Assembly: GCF_024195295.1 (NCBI RefSeq)
Contig: NZ_JAMFTH010000001.1
Location: 558,001-622,000 of the forward strand
DNA from: Gilvimarinus xylanilyticus
GTDB lineage: Bacteria > Pseudomonadota > Gammaproteobacteria > Pseudomonadales > Cellvibrionaceae
Reading direction: 5' to 3'
Length of the DNA stretch: 64,000 bases
Under the pieces are notes generated by a model. The model worked only from the letters and a program-made list of their open reading frames with translations, was not told the origin of the DNA and did not search any database. Position 1 is the first letter of the stretch; each line of letters opens with the position of its first letter. Shown one piece after another: positions 1-8,174 of the stretch. Both the position numbers and the translations under genes were made by a program.

Positions 1-255
1 AACCACGGCGAAACTCTGTTAGATCGCGCCGTGGGCGCTCGGTTAGTCACAAGTTACGGGCAGGGAAAAACCGACCGTTACCGCGATAATATCAAACAAA
101 ACGAGACGACGCTTTCGGCGTTAAGCGAACAGCTGGAAAGCAAAATCACCACATCAGGTACGATGATTGACCGAGCCGTCTGGCAAGAATACATCTCGAT
201 CTACGAGCGAGAGGGGGAGCTGGCGGCACTGCAATATTTAGTGAATGCGCTCTAG
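1..255 (+). CDS. 3' end of an unrecognised protein (partial)
   Basis: An open frame enters from the left edge and ends at a TAG at 253-255, giving about 84 residues of C-terminus. I do not recognise the family. The visible part is hydrophilic, with a Lys/Asp/Gln/Glu-rich stretch (around YRDNIKQNETTLSALSEQL) that could form a helix or short coiled coil, and no membrane segment. A GTG at position 31 could serve as a start, but the frame is open upstream of it, so I treat this as the tail of a longer gene. Its stop overlaps by a few bases the stop of the convergent DUF1501 gene. Confidence 0.5.
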   Translation, partial: NHGETLLDRAVGARLVTSYGQGKTDRYRDNIKQNETTLSALSEQLESKITTSGTMIDRAVWQEYISIYEREGELAALQYLVNAL

Positions 256-1613
256 TTGTCAATGAACCCCAGATCGACAGTGCTAAAATTTTTCAGATTG
301 GGAAAGGTACTGGCAAAGTCGGCTGTCGGCAAGCCAAACCAGCTTGCCAGAGTTGCACCGTATTGGTCCACGCTGGTAGTTGGGATAATACGCCCCTCGC
401 CAATATCGTCGCTGCTGTCCAGTGCCAGTGAGGGTAGCTGGCCGTAGATGTTTCCGCCTTTTACCGCGCCGCCCATAATAAGCTGGTGTCCACCCCATGC
501 GTGATCGGTGCCATCGCCATTGCTGGTCAGGGTGCGCCCAAAATCCGATAAGGTGAAGGTGGTGATTTTATCGGCCAAACCCAATTCATGGGTGGCCTGG
601 TTAAACGCCGACAGAGCCTGGGAGAGTTGCGCGAAAAGCGCGGGCTGGCGGTTATTCTGGTCGCCGTGAGTGTCAAAGTCCCCCATGCCCACAAAATATA
701 TTTGCCGCTTTACGTTCAGGGCTTCGCGTGCCGAGATAAGACGCGCGACCATCGATAGATCCGTGCCCAGCTTGTCGCCGGGAAAAACCGTTTGCAGGGG
801 CGGTTGTTCATCAAGGGCGGCTTTAACCTCACCGGAAAGCGCCCAGGCCCGCTCCTGCACGGCCGCGTATTCGCGTTGCAAGACATGCTGATCTGCACTT
901 TGCATAAGCGCCCGAAAAACCTGAGCGCGGGTGGCGTCGGCTGTGTCTCCCGAACTATCAAAGTGTTTTAACCGTTCAACCCCATAACCGCTTACCGAGT
1001 AGGGAACCACCTTAGTCCCGGTTTGAAAAATATTGCTGCCGCTAAGAGAGATATTCATTGACAGCTGCTGGTTAATGTTCAGCGAACCCATAATATCCGC
1101 AGCCCGCCCGGCCCACCCAGTGGTGGCGGTGTCGCGGTTGAGCGCCTGCACAAAGTTTTGTTGATCATTGTGCGAAAACAGCTGCGGTGGTAAGCGCGAG
1201 CGATTGTTTTGATAATCTGGTTTGCTCACAGGTTCGATTAACGCACCAGTGTTTGCTAAAACGGCGAGCTTCCCCGTGTTATAAAGGGTACTCACATCAG
1301 TCATTGCGGGATGAAAACCATAGGCGTGGCCGCCACGGTTCATGGGTAATAAGTCCGACTTTGCGACGGCCAGGTTTTGACGTACGTCTTGATAGGTGCT
1401 GTACCCCGAGCCATCAGCGGGAATAATCATATTGTAGGAATCGTTACCCCCGTATAGGAACACACACACCAGTGCTCTGTAATCATCGGTAGGGGTAGTT
1501 TGCGCTATGGCCAGTTGCATGCGCGCGCTAAGAGCGGCAAAGCTGGCACTGCCCAGACAGGCGGCGAGACTGTTGCGTAGGAAGCGTCGGCGGTTGTGGT
1601 TAAAGCTTTTCAT
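252..1613 (-). CDS. DUF1501 family protein, Tat-exported
   Basis: A protein of about 453 residues of the DUF1501 family, whose members resemble alkaline-phosphatase/sulfatase-fold proteins but have no settled activity. The N-terminus carries a twin-arginine signal (RRRFLRN at residues 8-14, then a hydrophobic stretch ending near AIAQ), so export of a folded protein is expected. Family-like motifs include YGGNDSYN near the start of the mature protein and a SDFGRT...GTDHAWGGH block in the C-terminal half. The frame is open to 1643, but the ATG at 1613 puts the Tat motif at a normal distance from the N-terminus and leaves 13 bases after the stop of the upstream DUF1800 gene, so I chose it. DUF1501 and DUF1800 genes are commonly paired; the order and spacing here indicate an operon with the DUF1800 gene first. 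Confidence 0.88.
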   Translation of the reverse strand: MKSFNHNRRRFLRNSLAACLGSASFAALSARMQLAIAQTTPTDDYRALVCVFLYGGNDSYNMIIPADGSGYSTYQDVRQNLAVAKSDLLPMNRGGHAYGFHPAMTDVSTLYNTGKLAVLANTGALIEPVSKPDYQNNRSRLPPQLFSHNDQQNFVQALNRDTATTGWAGRAADIMGSLNINQQLSMNISLSGSNIFQTGTKVVPYSVSGYGVERLKHFDSSGDTADATRAQVFRALMQSADQHVLQREYAAVQERAWALSGEVKAALDEQPPLQTVFPGDKLGTDLSMVARLISAREALNVKRQIYFVGMGDFDTHGDQNNRQPALFAQLSQALSAFNQATHELGLADKITTFTLSDFGRTLTSNGDGTDHAWGGHQLIMGGAVKGGNIYGQLPSLALDSSDDIGEGRIIPTTSVDQYGATLASWFGLPTADFASTFPNLKNFSTVDLGFIDN

Positions 1614-1626
1614 AGGCGGAATCGAA

Positions 1627-3561
1627 TTAACGTTGAACAGCAAAGTAGGGCGAGGCGGAAATTAAGCTAGCTGCCTCAAACACACGCACGCGTTTACTGT
1701 GCTCGCTGTTAACGCTGTAGTCTAACGAGTCTATATGATTAACGAGCAATTGCCGGGCGTCGTCACTCAGTTGTCCGGCGGTTAACAGTAAATCCAGTCG
1801 GTCGATTAGCGCGGTGGAATCGCCGGCAATGGTTTTTTCTTTGGTCATGTCGACAGCGGGTGGGTAAATATCCCAGTCGAAATTCGCGGTTTGCTCTTGC
1901 ACGTAATCGGCATCGGCGTCGCGCCAAAAAATGGCGTCGGTCAGGGCATTGGTTTTGGCAATCATCACGCTTTCGGTGTGTAATTGGAGTTCGGGCGAGG
2001 TTAACCCCTGCTGTGCGATCGGGCCCGGTTGAGCATAGTTGGGCCGATAAAAGTTAAACACCGAAAACGATCCATAGGGGCGTTGACCCAAGGCTCTGTC
2101 AGAGCCGCGGTAGCGGATTCTTTTACCGACAACCTGAGTGCCGTCTTGGTTTAGCACGTTAACGCCTTGCGCTTTAAAAACTCGCCATAAATGGGCCATT
2201 TGCAATACAGGTTCGCGCACCTTGCCAAAGGTGTCGGGGTTGTTGTTATGGCCACGCCTGGCCTCGGGGTCGGTGAGTAAAGTACGAATAACCGCCTGTA
2301 AATCGCCGCGTACGCCAAAACCATTATCGTTAAATACCTGAGCAACCCGCTCGACATACTCTAGACTGGGGTTACTGGTGACCAAGCGCTGAATAAGTTG
2401 TTTGCTAATAAATGGCGCGACATTGGGGTGGTAAAACAGATTGTCGAGAGCATCGCTAAGATCTTGTTCGGCGCTTTGCCCGGCGGGTAAAGTCTGGGCA
2501 TTTAGCAGGGTTTTCTCGCCGGTGTCGTGAATGCTCTGATAGGCCTTCATCGGTAGCGTTTCGCCCACAGCGTCACTGGTCCATTCCCACCAGCGATTGG
2601 TGGTAGCAAAGTTCCAGCCAGTAAACACCCGGGCAAAGGCTTTGATCGTGTCTTGATCGTAGGTGGGAATAGGGTCGCCGTAGGCGTCCTCTTTGACGCT
2701 GCCGTCAAGATTAAGTTGAACCAGCCCAATACTAAACAGCTGCATAACTTCACGCGCATAGTTCTCATCGGGTCGGATGTTGCGTTCAGGGTCGGCCTTT
2801 TCATTGCGTACCATGCTTAGGTATTCCCCCATCATGGGGTGCAGGGTGACGGCCTCAAGCAGATCGCGGTAGTTGCCAAACGCATGCCGTGCAAGGGTGT
2901 CGTGGTAATCGGCGACACCTCGGGTGTCGTTGTAAAGGACATCGGAAACATTTGAGATAACAAAAATTTGGCTGAGTGCGAACGCGATCCGCTGACGCAG
3001 CTGATCGTCCCCGCGCAGGGTCAATTCCCACCAGACGTCGCTGCGTTGCAGGTCGCGGTAATAACCGTCGGCACCGTCGATTTCAGGTTCGGGGCTCACA
3101 TTCCACCCCAATTGCCGAAAGCGCTGGTCCAACTGCCCCAGATGATCGCTCGCCGGAAGGTTAAGTTGTTCCTGAAGCCAGGCTTGCTCGCCTTTGTTCA
3201 TTACCTTCAAAATGCTTTGTTCGGTGGGGCCGTAGCTGGTTTGCATTAAGAACCGTGCGGCTTGGGTTGCCCGCTCCCAGCTGGGGTCCCCCTTTCTCGG
3301 TAGATCAGTATACTGAGGTTCGGGTTCGGGTTCGGGTTCGGGTTCGGGTTCGGGTTCGGGTTCAGGCGGGCTAGATGAGGCCTGACTACTTGTTGCGGCA
3401 CTGCTTTGCACGCTGCTGGCTTGACTGCTGATGGGGTTGTTGGTCTCGGGTGTTGTCGCGCCGCCGCCTCCACCGCAACCACCCAAGACCAGATATAACA
3501 GGGTGCTGAAAGCTGTAAGGCGTAACTTGGGCGTGTTCAATCTAGAGTAATTGCAGGGCAT
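1627..3561 (-). CDS. DUF1800 family lipoprotein with Pro-Glu repeat linker
   Basis: A protein of about 644 residues of the DUF1800 family, of unknown biochemical function, commonly encoded next to DUF1501. The N-terminus has a lipoprotein signal peptide with lipobox LGGC (lipidated Cys at about residue 29), followed by a glycine run, a Ser/Ala/Gln linker and a Pro-Glu repeat encoded by a hexanucleotide array (3317-3364). This suggests a surface- or membrane-tethered catalytic part on a rigid spacer. The DUF1800 domain begins near ATQAARFLMQTSYGPTEQ and includes an EN-Y-AREVMQLFSIGL segment typical of the family. A GTG at 3594 would add 11 residues; the ATG at 3561 gives a better signal peptide. 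The first gene of the pair lies 75 bp from the MITE-like element. Confidence 0.87.
   Translation of the reverse strand: MPCNYSRLNTPKLRLTAFSTLLYLVLGGCGGGGGATTPETNNPISSQASSVQSSAATSSQASSSPPEPEPEPEPEPEPEPEPQYTDLPRKGDPSWERATQAARFLMQTSYGPTEQSILKVMNKGEQAWLQEQLNLPASDHLGQLDQRFRQLGWNVSPEPEIDGADGYYRDLQRSDVWWELTLRGDDQLRQRIAFALSQIFVISNVSDVLYNDTRGVADYHDTLARHAFGNYRDLLEAVTLHPMMGEYLSMVRNEKADPERNIRPDENYAREVMQLFSIGLVQLNLDGSVKEDAYGDPIPTYDQDTIKAFARVFTGWNFATTNRWWEWTSDAVGETLPMKAYQSIHDTGEKTLLNAQTLPAGQSAEQDLSDALDNLFYHPNVAPFISKQLIQRLVTSNPSLEYVERVAQVFNDNGFGVRGDLQAVIRTLLTDPEARRGHNNNPDTFGKVREPVLQMAHLWRVFKAQGVNVLNQDGTQVVGKRIRYRGSDRALGQRPYGSFSVFNFYRPNYAQPGPIAQQGLTSPELQLHTESVMIAKTNALTDAIFWRDADADYVQEQTANFDWDIYPPAVDMTKEKTIAGDSTALIDRLDLLLTAGQLSDDARQLLVNHIDSLDYSVNSEHSKRVRVFEAASLISASPYFAVQR
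3317..3364 (-). repeat. hexanucleotide repeat coding for a Pro-Glu tract
   Basis: Eight consecutive copies of GGTTCG on the plus strand (seven perfect, the last GGTTCA). Read on the minus strand inside the DUF1800 gene it encodes alternating Pro and Glu. The unit length is a multiple of three, so gain or loss of units by slippage would change linker length without shifting the frame. Confidence 0.95.
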
Positions 3562-3636
3562 AGCTGTTTTATAGTTTTTGGGTGCTGGCACCACTTTGCC
3601 AGTATCGGCATCGTTTGGCCAACACCTTTACACTAA

Positions 3637-3997
3637 GGAGCCTCTGATCAAGTCCCCAGTGGTCTCTGCGCGAGTCAAAACGTTCACTCCTTCGCCGGAA
3701 AATGCTCCTGCCTTTCGGGCATTCGGGCAATCCATTGCCCTTGGCGCGCTTCGCAGGCAATGGCCATAGTCCTTGGCAAGAAGTGCAAGCCTTCCGCGTC
3801 CTGCTCACGGCCCTTACCTACATCCGTGTAGGCAACACAGCGGATGGACGTTTTGGCCGCGCCCTTCGGGGCTTACAGAGCTTTCCGATCTCTGTGTTGG
3901 CTCACCTCACCGGGCCGTCAGCCCGCTTTCAGTTCGCCGCCTTGATCTCGAAAAGCTCTGTAAGCCAGAGGTCACTGGCGACTTAATCAGAGGCTCC
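3637..3997. mobile_element. MITE-like element with terminal inverted repeats
   Basis: A 361-bp non-coding segment bounded by 25-bp inverted repeats: left arm 3637-3661 beginning GGAGCCTCTGAT, right arm 3973-3997 ending ATCAGAGGCTCC; 23 of 25 positions match. Inside is a second inverted repeat, 3870-3888 against 3948-3966 (18 of 19), and several short hairpins. No frame within it resembles a transposase. The flanks are CTAA on the left and CTGA on the right, which differ by one base and could be a decayed YTAR-type target duplication. IS5-group transposons often have ends starting GGAGCC or similar, so a non-autonomous IS5-like derivative is my inference. It sits upstream of the DUF1800 gene and downstream of the DUF2235 gene. 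Confidence 0.7.
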
Positions 3998-4015
3998 CTG
4001 ACTCGAGTTTAAACT

Positions 4016-5053
4016 TTAGTCAGTTAACGCCAAATTGTCCCAGCCTACCTCATTAACTAATGCGCGTAGCGCTGGCGGACGGTAATTTTCGTCGCTCTGG
4101 TAGCGCTGCTTTACGCTCATGTGGATATGGGTGGGTTTTCCCGGTATTTGTAGCGGCCGATGCAAAGGCTTTTTAAGGCGATACACATGCTTGCGCGAGC
4201 GATGCAATTTGGCTTTAGCAGCGGCCGCCATATCGGTGCGAATATGCGACTCGGTTGCGAGTCCGGCTGTGTGGGCCTGCTCTAAAAGCCAGTGCAGAGG
4301 CGTATCCGACGCTCGCAGACCGGTTTTCGCATCCGGCGGGTAGGAGCCGCCTACATCCGCGTGGCTGCCTGTAAACCAAACCTGTTTTAAATCAACTTCC
4401 GGGCGGGGCAGCCAGACAGTAGGTTCAAAATCTTGGCGCTGTTCGTCAATGGCCAGGGCGTGGCGGGCGACGCGCACATTGGGGCCCATCTTGGTATCGT
4501 AAAATTCATCGTGCTGTTCCAGAAGACCCATCAGACTAAATGGAATGCCTAGCGCGCCTACGGTGTCCCATACGCCAATAAACTCGACCCGGCGCGAGCG
4601 GTGGCTATACGCCTGACGAAAAGCTCTTGCCGCATTACCGTCGGGGTGGTTTTTGTCTGCCGGGCTTTTGTATATTTGCCAGGTCTTTGCGATTAGATTT
4701 GCGTGGGGGCGCCGCACAATACCGCAGTTGTTAATCAGTCCGCTCAGCGCCCGCACTGTGTAGGCGCCGCGACTAAAACCAAAAAGAAAAATTTTGTCCC
4801 CTGCACCGTAATTTTGAACAATGTAGCGATAGCCATCCATAATGTTCTTGTGAATGCCGCAGCCGGTCGCCCCGGCGCTAAGGCTGTTGTGGTAGGAGCC
4901 AAGGCCCCAATCGTAAAACACGTGCTGGCGTTGCCCCTGAAAGGCGGGGGTGATCGCGCGCGCAAGCTGTAGAACATTGGTGGGAAAATCCCTGGCGATG
5001 TCTTCCTCGGGCCGATTCCAGGTGCCGTCGGCGCAGATGACAATGTTGGCCAT
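4016..5053 (-). CDS. DUF2235 family alpha/beta hydrolase-like protein
   Basis: A 345-residue protein that spans most of a DUF2235 domain: an N-terminal IVICADGTWN motif (residues 4-13) and the nucleophile-elbow motif GFSRGAYTVR at 92-101, with Ser94 as the predicted nucleophile. Later FIGVWDTVGALG and WFTGSHADVGGSY segments are also family hallmarks, the second probably supplying the acidic and His residues. DUF2235 domains occur in type VI secretion phospholipase effectors (Tle1-like) and in stand-alone cytoplasmic hydrolases. No signal peptide, VgrG, PAAR or immunity gene is nearby, so a stand-alone lipase or esterase is more likely than an effector. A good ribosome binding site (GGAGGAG) precedes the ATG at 5053. 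Confidence 0.87.
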   Translation of the reverse strand: MANIVICADGTWNRPEEDIARDFPTNVLQLARAITPAFQGQRQHVFYDWGLGSYHNSLSAGATGCGIHKNIMDGYRYIVQNYGAGDKIFLFGFSRGAYTVRALSGLINNCGIVRRPHANLIAKTWQIYKSPADKNHPDGNAARAFRQAYSHRSRRVEFIGVWDTVGALGIPFSLMGLLEQHDEFYDTKMGPNVRVARHALAIDEQRQDFEPTVWLPRPEVDLKQVWFTGSHADVGGSYPPDAKTGLRASDTPLHWLLEQAHTAGLATESHIRTDMAAAAKAKLHRSRKHVYRLKKPLHRPLQIPGKPTHIHMSVKQRYQSDENYRPPALRALVNEVGWDNLALTD

Positions 5054-5417
5054 GTTCTCCTCCGCTTGATTAGGGGCGTATGGTGCACCGAGATAGCATA
5101 GTCCCGCTTCTCGAGTACTGCCATAGTTGGTCGATAGCAGCGATGCGGTCGCGCGGGTAGCCGTTTTCTTTAGCGAGCGGCCGGTTTTCGAGAACTGCGA
5201 GGCTAGCGATGTATTGACGATCCGCTATATAGCTACTATGCCTCGTTTTTTGCCGGAATCATGTTTCCGTTTACATCAAGCGGCGGCTGTGTCATTGTCA
5301 ATTTGATGGCGTTAATTTGCCTCATAATGAGCCATCAAAACTTTTACTTCCTCTGCCTGCTAACACCTAGGCCACAGTGTTGGTGGATAGCCATGAAGCT
5401 TTTAGAGATATAAGCCT
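5054..5417. other. intergenic region between divergent DUF2235 and phosphatase genes
   Basis: 364 bp between divergently transcribed genes, so it must hold promoters for both. I could not pick a convincing sigma-70 pair. A TGGC...TTGC arrangement near 5307-5320 looks like a sigma-54 site but the spacing is one base short. No RNA gene or coding frame is apparent. Confidence 0.4.
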
Positions 5418-7385
5418 GTGATAAACCATGCCATTCGCCTATCTATTCGCACTAAAATTGCTATAGGTAGTTTGGTGATTGTTTTATTGGTGTGGGGGCT
5501 GCTGGCTGTCGTTAGCTACAGCGCGACCAACACGTTATTGAAGGTCGTTAGTCAGGCTTTGTTTTCCTCGGCCAGCAAAGAGATATCGCTTGAGGTAGAG
5601 TCCACTTATCGCCCTGTGCTGCAGATGACGGCTTTATTAGCAGACAGTCGGTTAGCCCAGGGGAGGGATTTTGAGTCTCACATACAGAGCTTGCCTATCA
5701 TTACTGAATTACTGGCCCAACATCCCCAAGCGGTTGCGATAATGGTGGGGCTGGATAATAGCGATTACTTTAGTGTCAGACAGTTGCGCCGCGCTGATGT
5801 ACGCGAGAGTTTGGATGCGCCTCCTGATGCTCACTATGCGATTGATTATATGGCAGGGGACCGGGCCCAAGCGCCTTTGCGGCAATTCTACCGACAGGAT
5901 CTTTCCCTAATCTCGCAAATAAACGTCGAAGATACGGGGTTTGATCCCACCCAAAGACCCTGGTTTCAAGACGCGATGCGGGTGAATACAGCGGTAACCA
6001 CTGAGCCTTACTTTTTTTATTTTCTGCAGACCATGGGCGTTACGGTTGCCAAAAGGGCTGGCAATAGGCGCTCGGTGGTGGCCACGGATATCACACTAGA
6101 TGACATATCACGCTACCTGGGACAGCAGCGGGTGACCCCGGGGACTGAGATACTGCTGCATCGCGAAGATCAGATGGTGGCTTCTTCTTTGGCGAAAATT
6201 TCAGAAAATGGTATGTCCAAACAACTAGGTGATGTAAAGGGCACTGTTTTTGAAACCTTGGTACACGGCACGCCAGCCCCTAAGCGGTTAATCCACCGGC
6301 AGAAGGTTCCCTTGGGGTCCAATAATAGTGTGGAATTAATGATCTCGGTGCCCGAGAATGAATTGTTGGCAGAGTTCAGACAGCTTCGCGACCGGGTTCT
6401 ATGGTGGTCTTTGGGGTTGCTGATTCTGCTGGTGCCTTTGGCCTGGTGGTGGGCCACAGGTATATCGCGGCCTATTCGGCGCCTATCCGACGCGGTCACG
6501 AATGTCGATCAGGCCGATTTTGTCATGAATTTACCCGCTGTGCGTAATAAAGATGAGGTGGGGGTACTAACCCACGCACTTGAGCGAATGAGTGACTCTC
6601 TGCAGCGCTATATCGCTGAGTTGGCAAGCGCTACAGCGGCACGGCAAAAACTAGAGAGCGAGCTGGATATTGCCCGCCGAATTCAAATGGACTTAGTCCC
6701 GGGCGGTGGTGAACTCGCAGTCAATGTCGGCGAAGATAGTCTCTATGCCTGCCTTAAGCCGGCCCGCGCGGTAGGGGGCGATCTTTATGAAATGCTGGCA
6801 CTTGACGATGGACGTTACTTCGTGGCGGTGGGCGATGTCTCCGATAAAGGAATGCCTGCGGCTTTATTTATGTCCCGTGCCGTGGCTCTCGCTAAAATGC
6901 TGGCCCCCCGGGCCGACTCCCCAGCTACTCTTCTGGCTGAGCTTAACCACGAGTTGGTTAAAGGCAATGATTCATGCATGTTTATCACCTTGATTTGTGG
7001 TTTTTACGCCCCCAAAACAGGCGAGCTTATATTCTCCAGTGCCGGACACAATCCGCCGGTTCTAATTCGGAATAATAATGCTCAGTTTGTCGAACTGGAT
7101 TCGGGTACGGCCGTTGGGGTGTTTGAGGGGATAGATTACTTCAATCAGCGGTTATTATTGAGTTCGGGAGACCAGTTGTGTGTCTATACCGACGGCATTA
7201 CCGAGGCCTTTAACGCCCAGCGTGAAGAGTTTTCCGAACGTCGCCTGATCAGCACCTTAAACAGCGATGCGCCCAATTCCACAGTCAAGGATCGTGGTGA
7301 GCATGTGTTAGAGGCCGTGCACGCCTTTGCTGCAGGAGAAGCGCAGTCCGATGATATTACCCTAATGATTTTGGGCAAGCGTTAG
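5418..7385 (+). CDS. Cache-HAMP-SpoIIE (PP2C) sensor phosphatase
   Basis: A 655-residue membrane sensor with a serine phosphatase output. Order: transmembrane helix at about 13-33, a periplasmic double-Cache-like sensor region (about 50-320, with DPTQRPWFQDA typical of dCache), second transmembrane helix at about 328-348, HAMP at about 348-400, a short coiled coil (KLESELDIARRIQMDLVP, the usual SpoIIE linker), then the PP2C/SpoIIE domain to the end. Metal-binding and catalytic motifs are intact: VGGDLYE near 452-458, GDVSDKGMPAALFM near 472-485, AGHNPP near 542-547 and YTDGITEA at 590-597. It should dephosphorylate the STAS protein encoded two genes downstream, so ligand binding in the periplasm is turned into partner switching. 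Start is GTG at 5418; only 1 bp separates it from the next gene, implying translational coupling. Confidence 0.92.
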   Translation: MINHAIRLSIRTKIAIGSLVIVLLVWGLLAVVSYSATNTLLKVVSQALFSSASKEISLEVESTYRPVLQMTALLADSRLAQGRDFESHIQSLPIITELLAQHPQAVAIMVGLDNSDYFSVRQLRRADVRESLDAPPDAHYAIDYMAGDRAQAPLRQFYRQDLSLISQINVEDTGFDPTQRPWFQDAMRVNTAVTTEPYFFYFLQTMGVTVAKRAGNRRSVVATDITLDDISRYLGQQRVTPGTEILLHREDQMVASSLAKISENGMSKQLGDVKGTVFETLVHGTPAPKRLIHRQKVPLGSNNSVELMISVPENELLAEFRQLRDRVLWWSLGLLILLVPLAWWWATGISRPIRRLSDAVTNVDQADFVMNLPAVRNKDEVGVLTHALERMSDSLQRYIAELASATAARQKLESELDIARRIQMDLVPGGGELAVNVGEDSLYACLKPARAVGGDLYEMLALDDGRYFVAVGDVSDKGMPAALFMSRAVALAKMLAPRADSPATLLAELNHELVKGNDSCMFITLICGFYAPKTGELIFSSAGHNPPVLIRNNNAQFVELDSGTAVGVFEGIDYFNQRLLLSSGDQLCVYTDGITEAFNAQREEFSERRLISTLNSDAPNSTVKDRGEHVLEAVHAFAAGEAQSDDITLMILGKR

Positions 7386-7386
7386 T

Positions 7387-7794
7387 ATGCAAGATAAGCG
7401 GCTAAACTTTAGGTTATTGAGCGCGGCCGATTTGGATGGCTTCGGCATGCGTGTCCAACTTTTTTTACACAATCATGGATTGCCCGACACTATTCAGTCG
7501 GACATTATGGTTATAATCGACGAGCTGCTGAGTAATCTTCTCAAGTATGGCGGTGGCCACTTTTTGGATGTCAGGCTTGAGTGTCGGCACAAGCTGCTCG
7601 TTCTTCTCTGTCTGGACGACGGTGCCGCCTTTAACCCTTTGGCGAGCAAGCGCCCCGATTTAGATCTTCCGATGGAGGAGCGGGAAATTGGCGGCTTAGG
7701 CATTGAGTTGGTTATGGGGCTTACCGAGACGCAGCACTATTGGCGAGAAAATGGCTATAACCATATCGAATTAACCTTACCCTTACCGCAGTAA
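7387..7794 (+). CDS. RsbW/SpoIIAB-like serine kinase or anti-sigma factor
   Basis: A 135-residue GHKL-type ATPase domain without other domains. The N box is IIDELLSNLLKYG (Glu46, Asn50), the G1 box CLDDGAAFNP (Asp77/Asp78-Gly79) and the G2 box GGLGIELV (102-109). In known partner-switching systems such a protein phosphorylates a STAS antagonist and sequesters a sigma factor or another target. It sits between its predicted antagonist's phosphatase and the STAS gene, 1 bp after the former and 14 bp before the latter. No sigma factor gene is visible in the window, so its target is unknown; it could equally control a diguanylate cyclase or a secretion or motility output, as in other gammaproteobacterial modules. 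Confidence 0.9.
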   Translation: MQDKRLNFRLLSAADLDGFGMRVQLFLHNHGLPDTIQSDIMVIIDELLSNLLKYGGGHFLDVRLECRHKLLVLLCLDDGAAFNPLASKRPDLDLPMEEREIGGLGIELVMGLTETQHYWRENGYNHIELTLPLPQ

Positions 7795-7808
7795 AACTGG
7801 ATAAGCAT

Positions 7809-8174
7809 ATGGCGTTAGAAATTAAAACACTGGAAGCCACGGATAGCTCGCTAAAATTGGCCTTACAGGGCTCACTGGACAGCGAAACCTATCCGACCCT
7901 AGAGGAGACGTTGCAGAGTCAAATGGGGCCCGAGACCGAATTGGTGGCATTCGATTTAAAAGAACTCAGCTTTATCAGCTCGGCGGGGCTTCGGGTCTTT
8001 TTTGCCACCGTTAAAAAGCTCAAGGCGCGCGGTGGCAAGGTAGCGGTTTCCAATATGCAGCCTGGGGTCAAAAAAGTGTTTGAAATCGTCAAAGCTCTGC
8101 CAGATTTGAGTGTTTTTGCCAGTGTTTCCGAGCTAGATGATTATCTTGCTAACTTTCAGCGCAAAGCGGAATAG
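7809..8174 (+). CDS. STAS-domain anti-sigma factor antagonist
   Basis: A 121-residue single STAS domain. The conserved phosphorylation-site loop reads SFISSAGLRVFF (residues 54-65); Ser58 aligns with the phosphorylated serine of SpoIIAA/RsbV, while the residue before it is Ser57 rather than the usual Asp. It should be phosphorylated by the upstream ATPase and dephosphorylated by the SpoIIE-type phosphatase, and in the unphosphorylated form bind the ATPase and free its target. It is the last gene of the three-gene operon. Confidence 0.93.
   Translation: MALEIKTLEATDSSLKLALQGSLDSETYPTLEETLQSQMGPETELVAFDLKELSFISSAGLRVFFATVKKLKARGGKVAVSNMQPGVKKVFEIVKALPDLSVFASVSELDDYLANFQRKAE

Noticed and set aside
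3317-3364. Possible CRISPR-like repeat
   Set aside because: A 6-bp coding microsatellite without spacers; no cas genes in the window.
3702-4012. Small frames inside the MITE-like element
   Set aside because: They overlap each other in different frames and follow the inverted-repeat structure; no transposase motif such as DDE is present.
4016-5053. Type VI secretion phospholipase effector
   Set aside because: The DUF2235 domain fits, but there is no VgrG, PAAR, adaptor or immunity gene beside it, so a stand-alone hydrolase is the safer reading.
5307-5320. Possible sigma-54 promoter TGGC...TTGC upstream of the phosphatase gene
   Set aside because: The distance between the GG and GC elements is one base shorter than the strict requirement.
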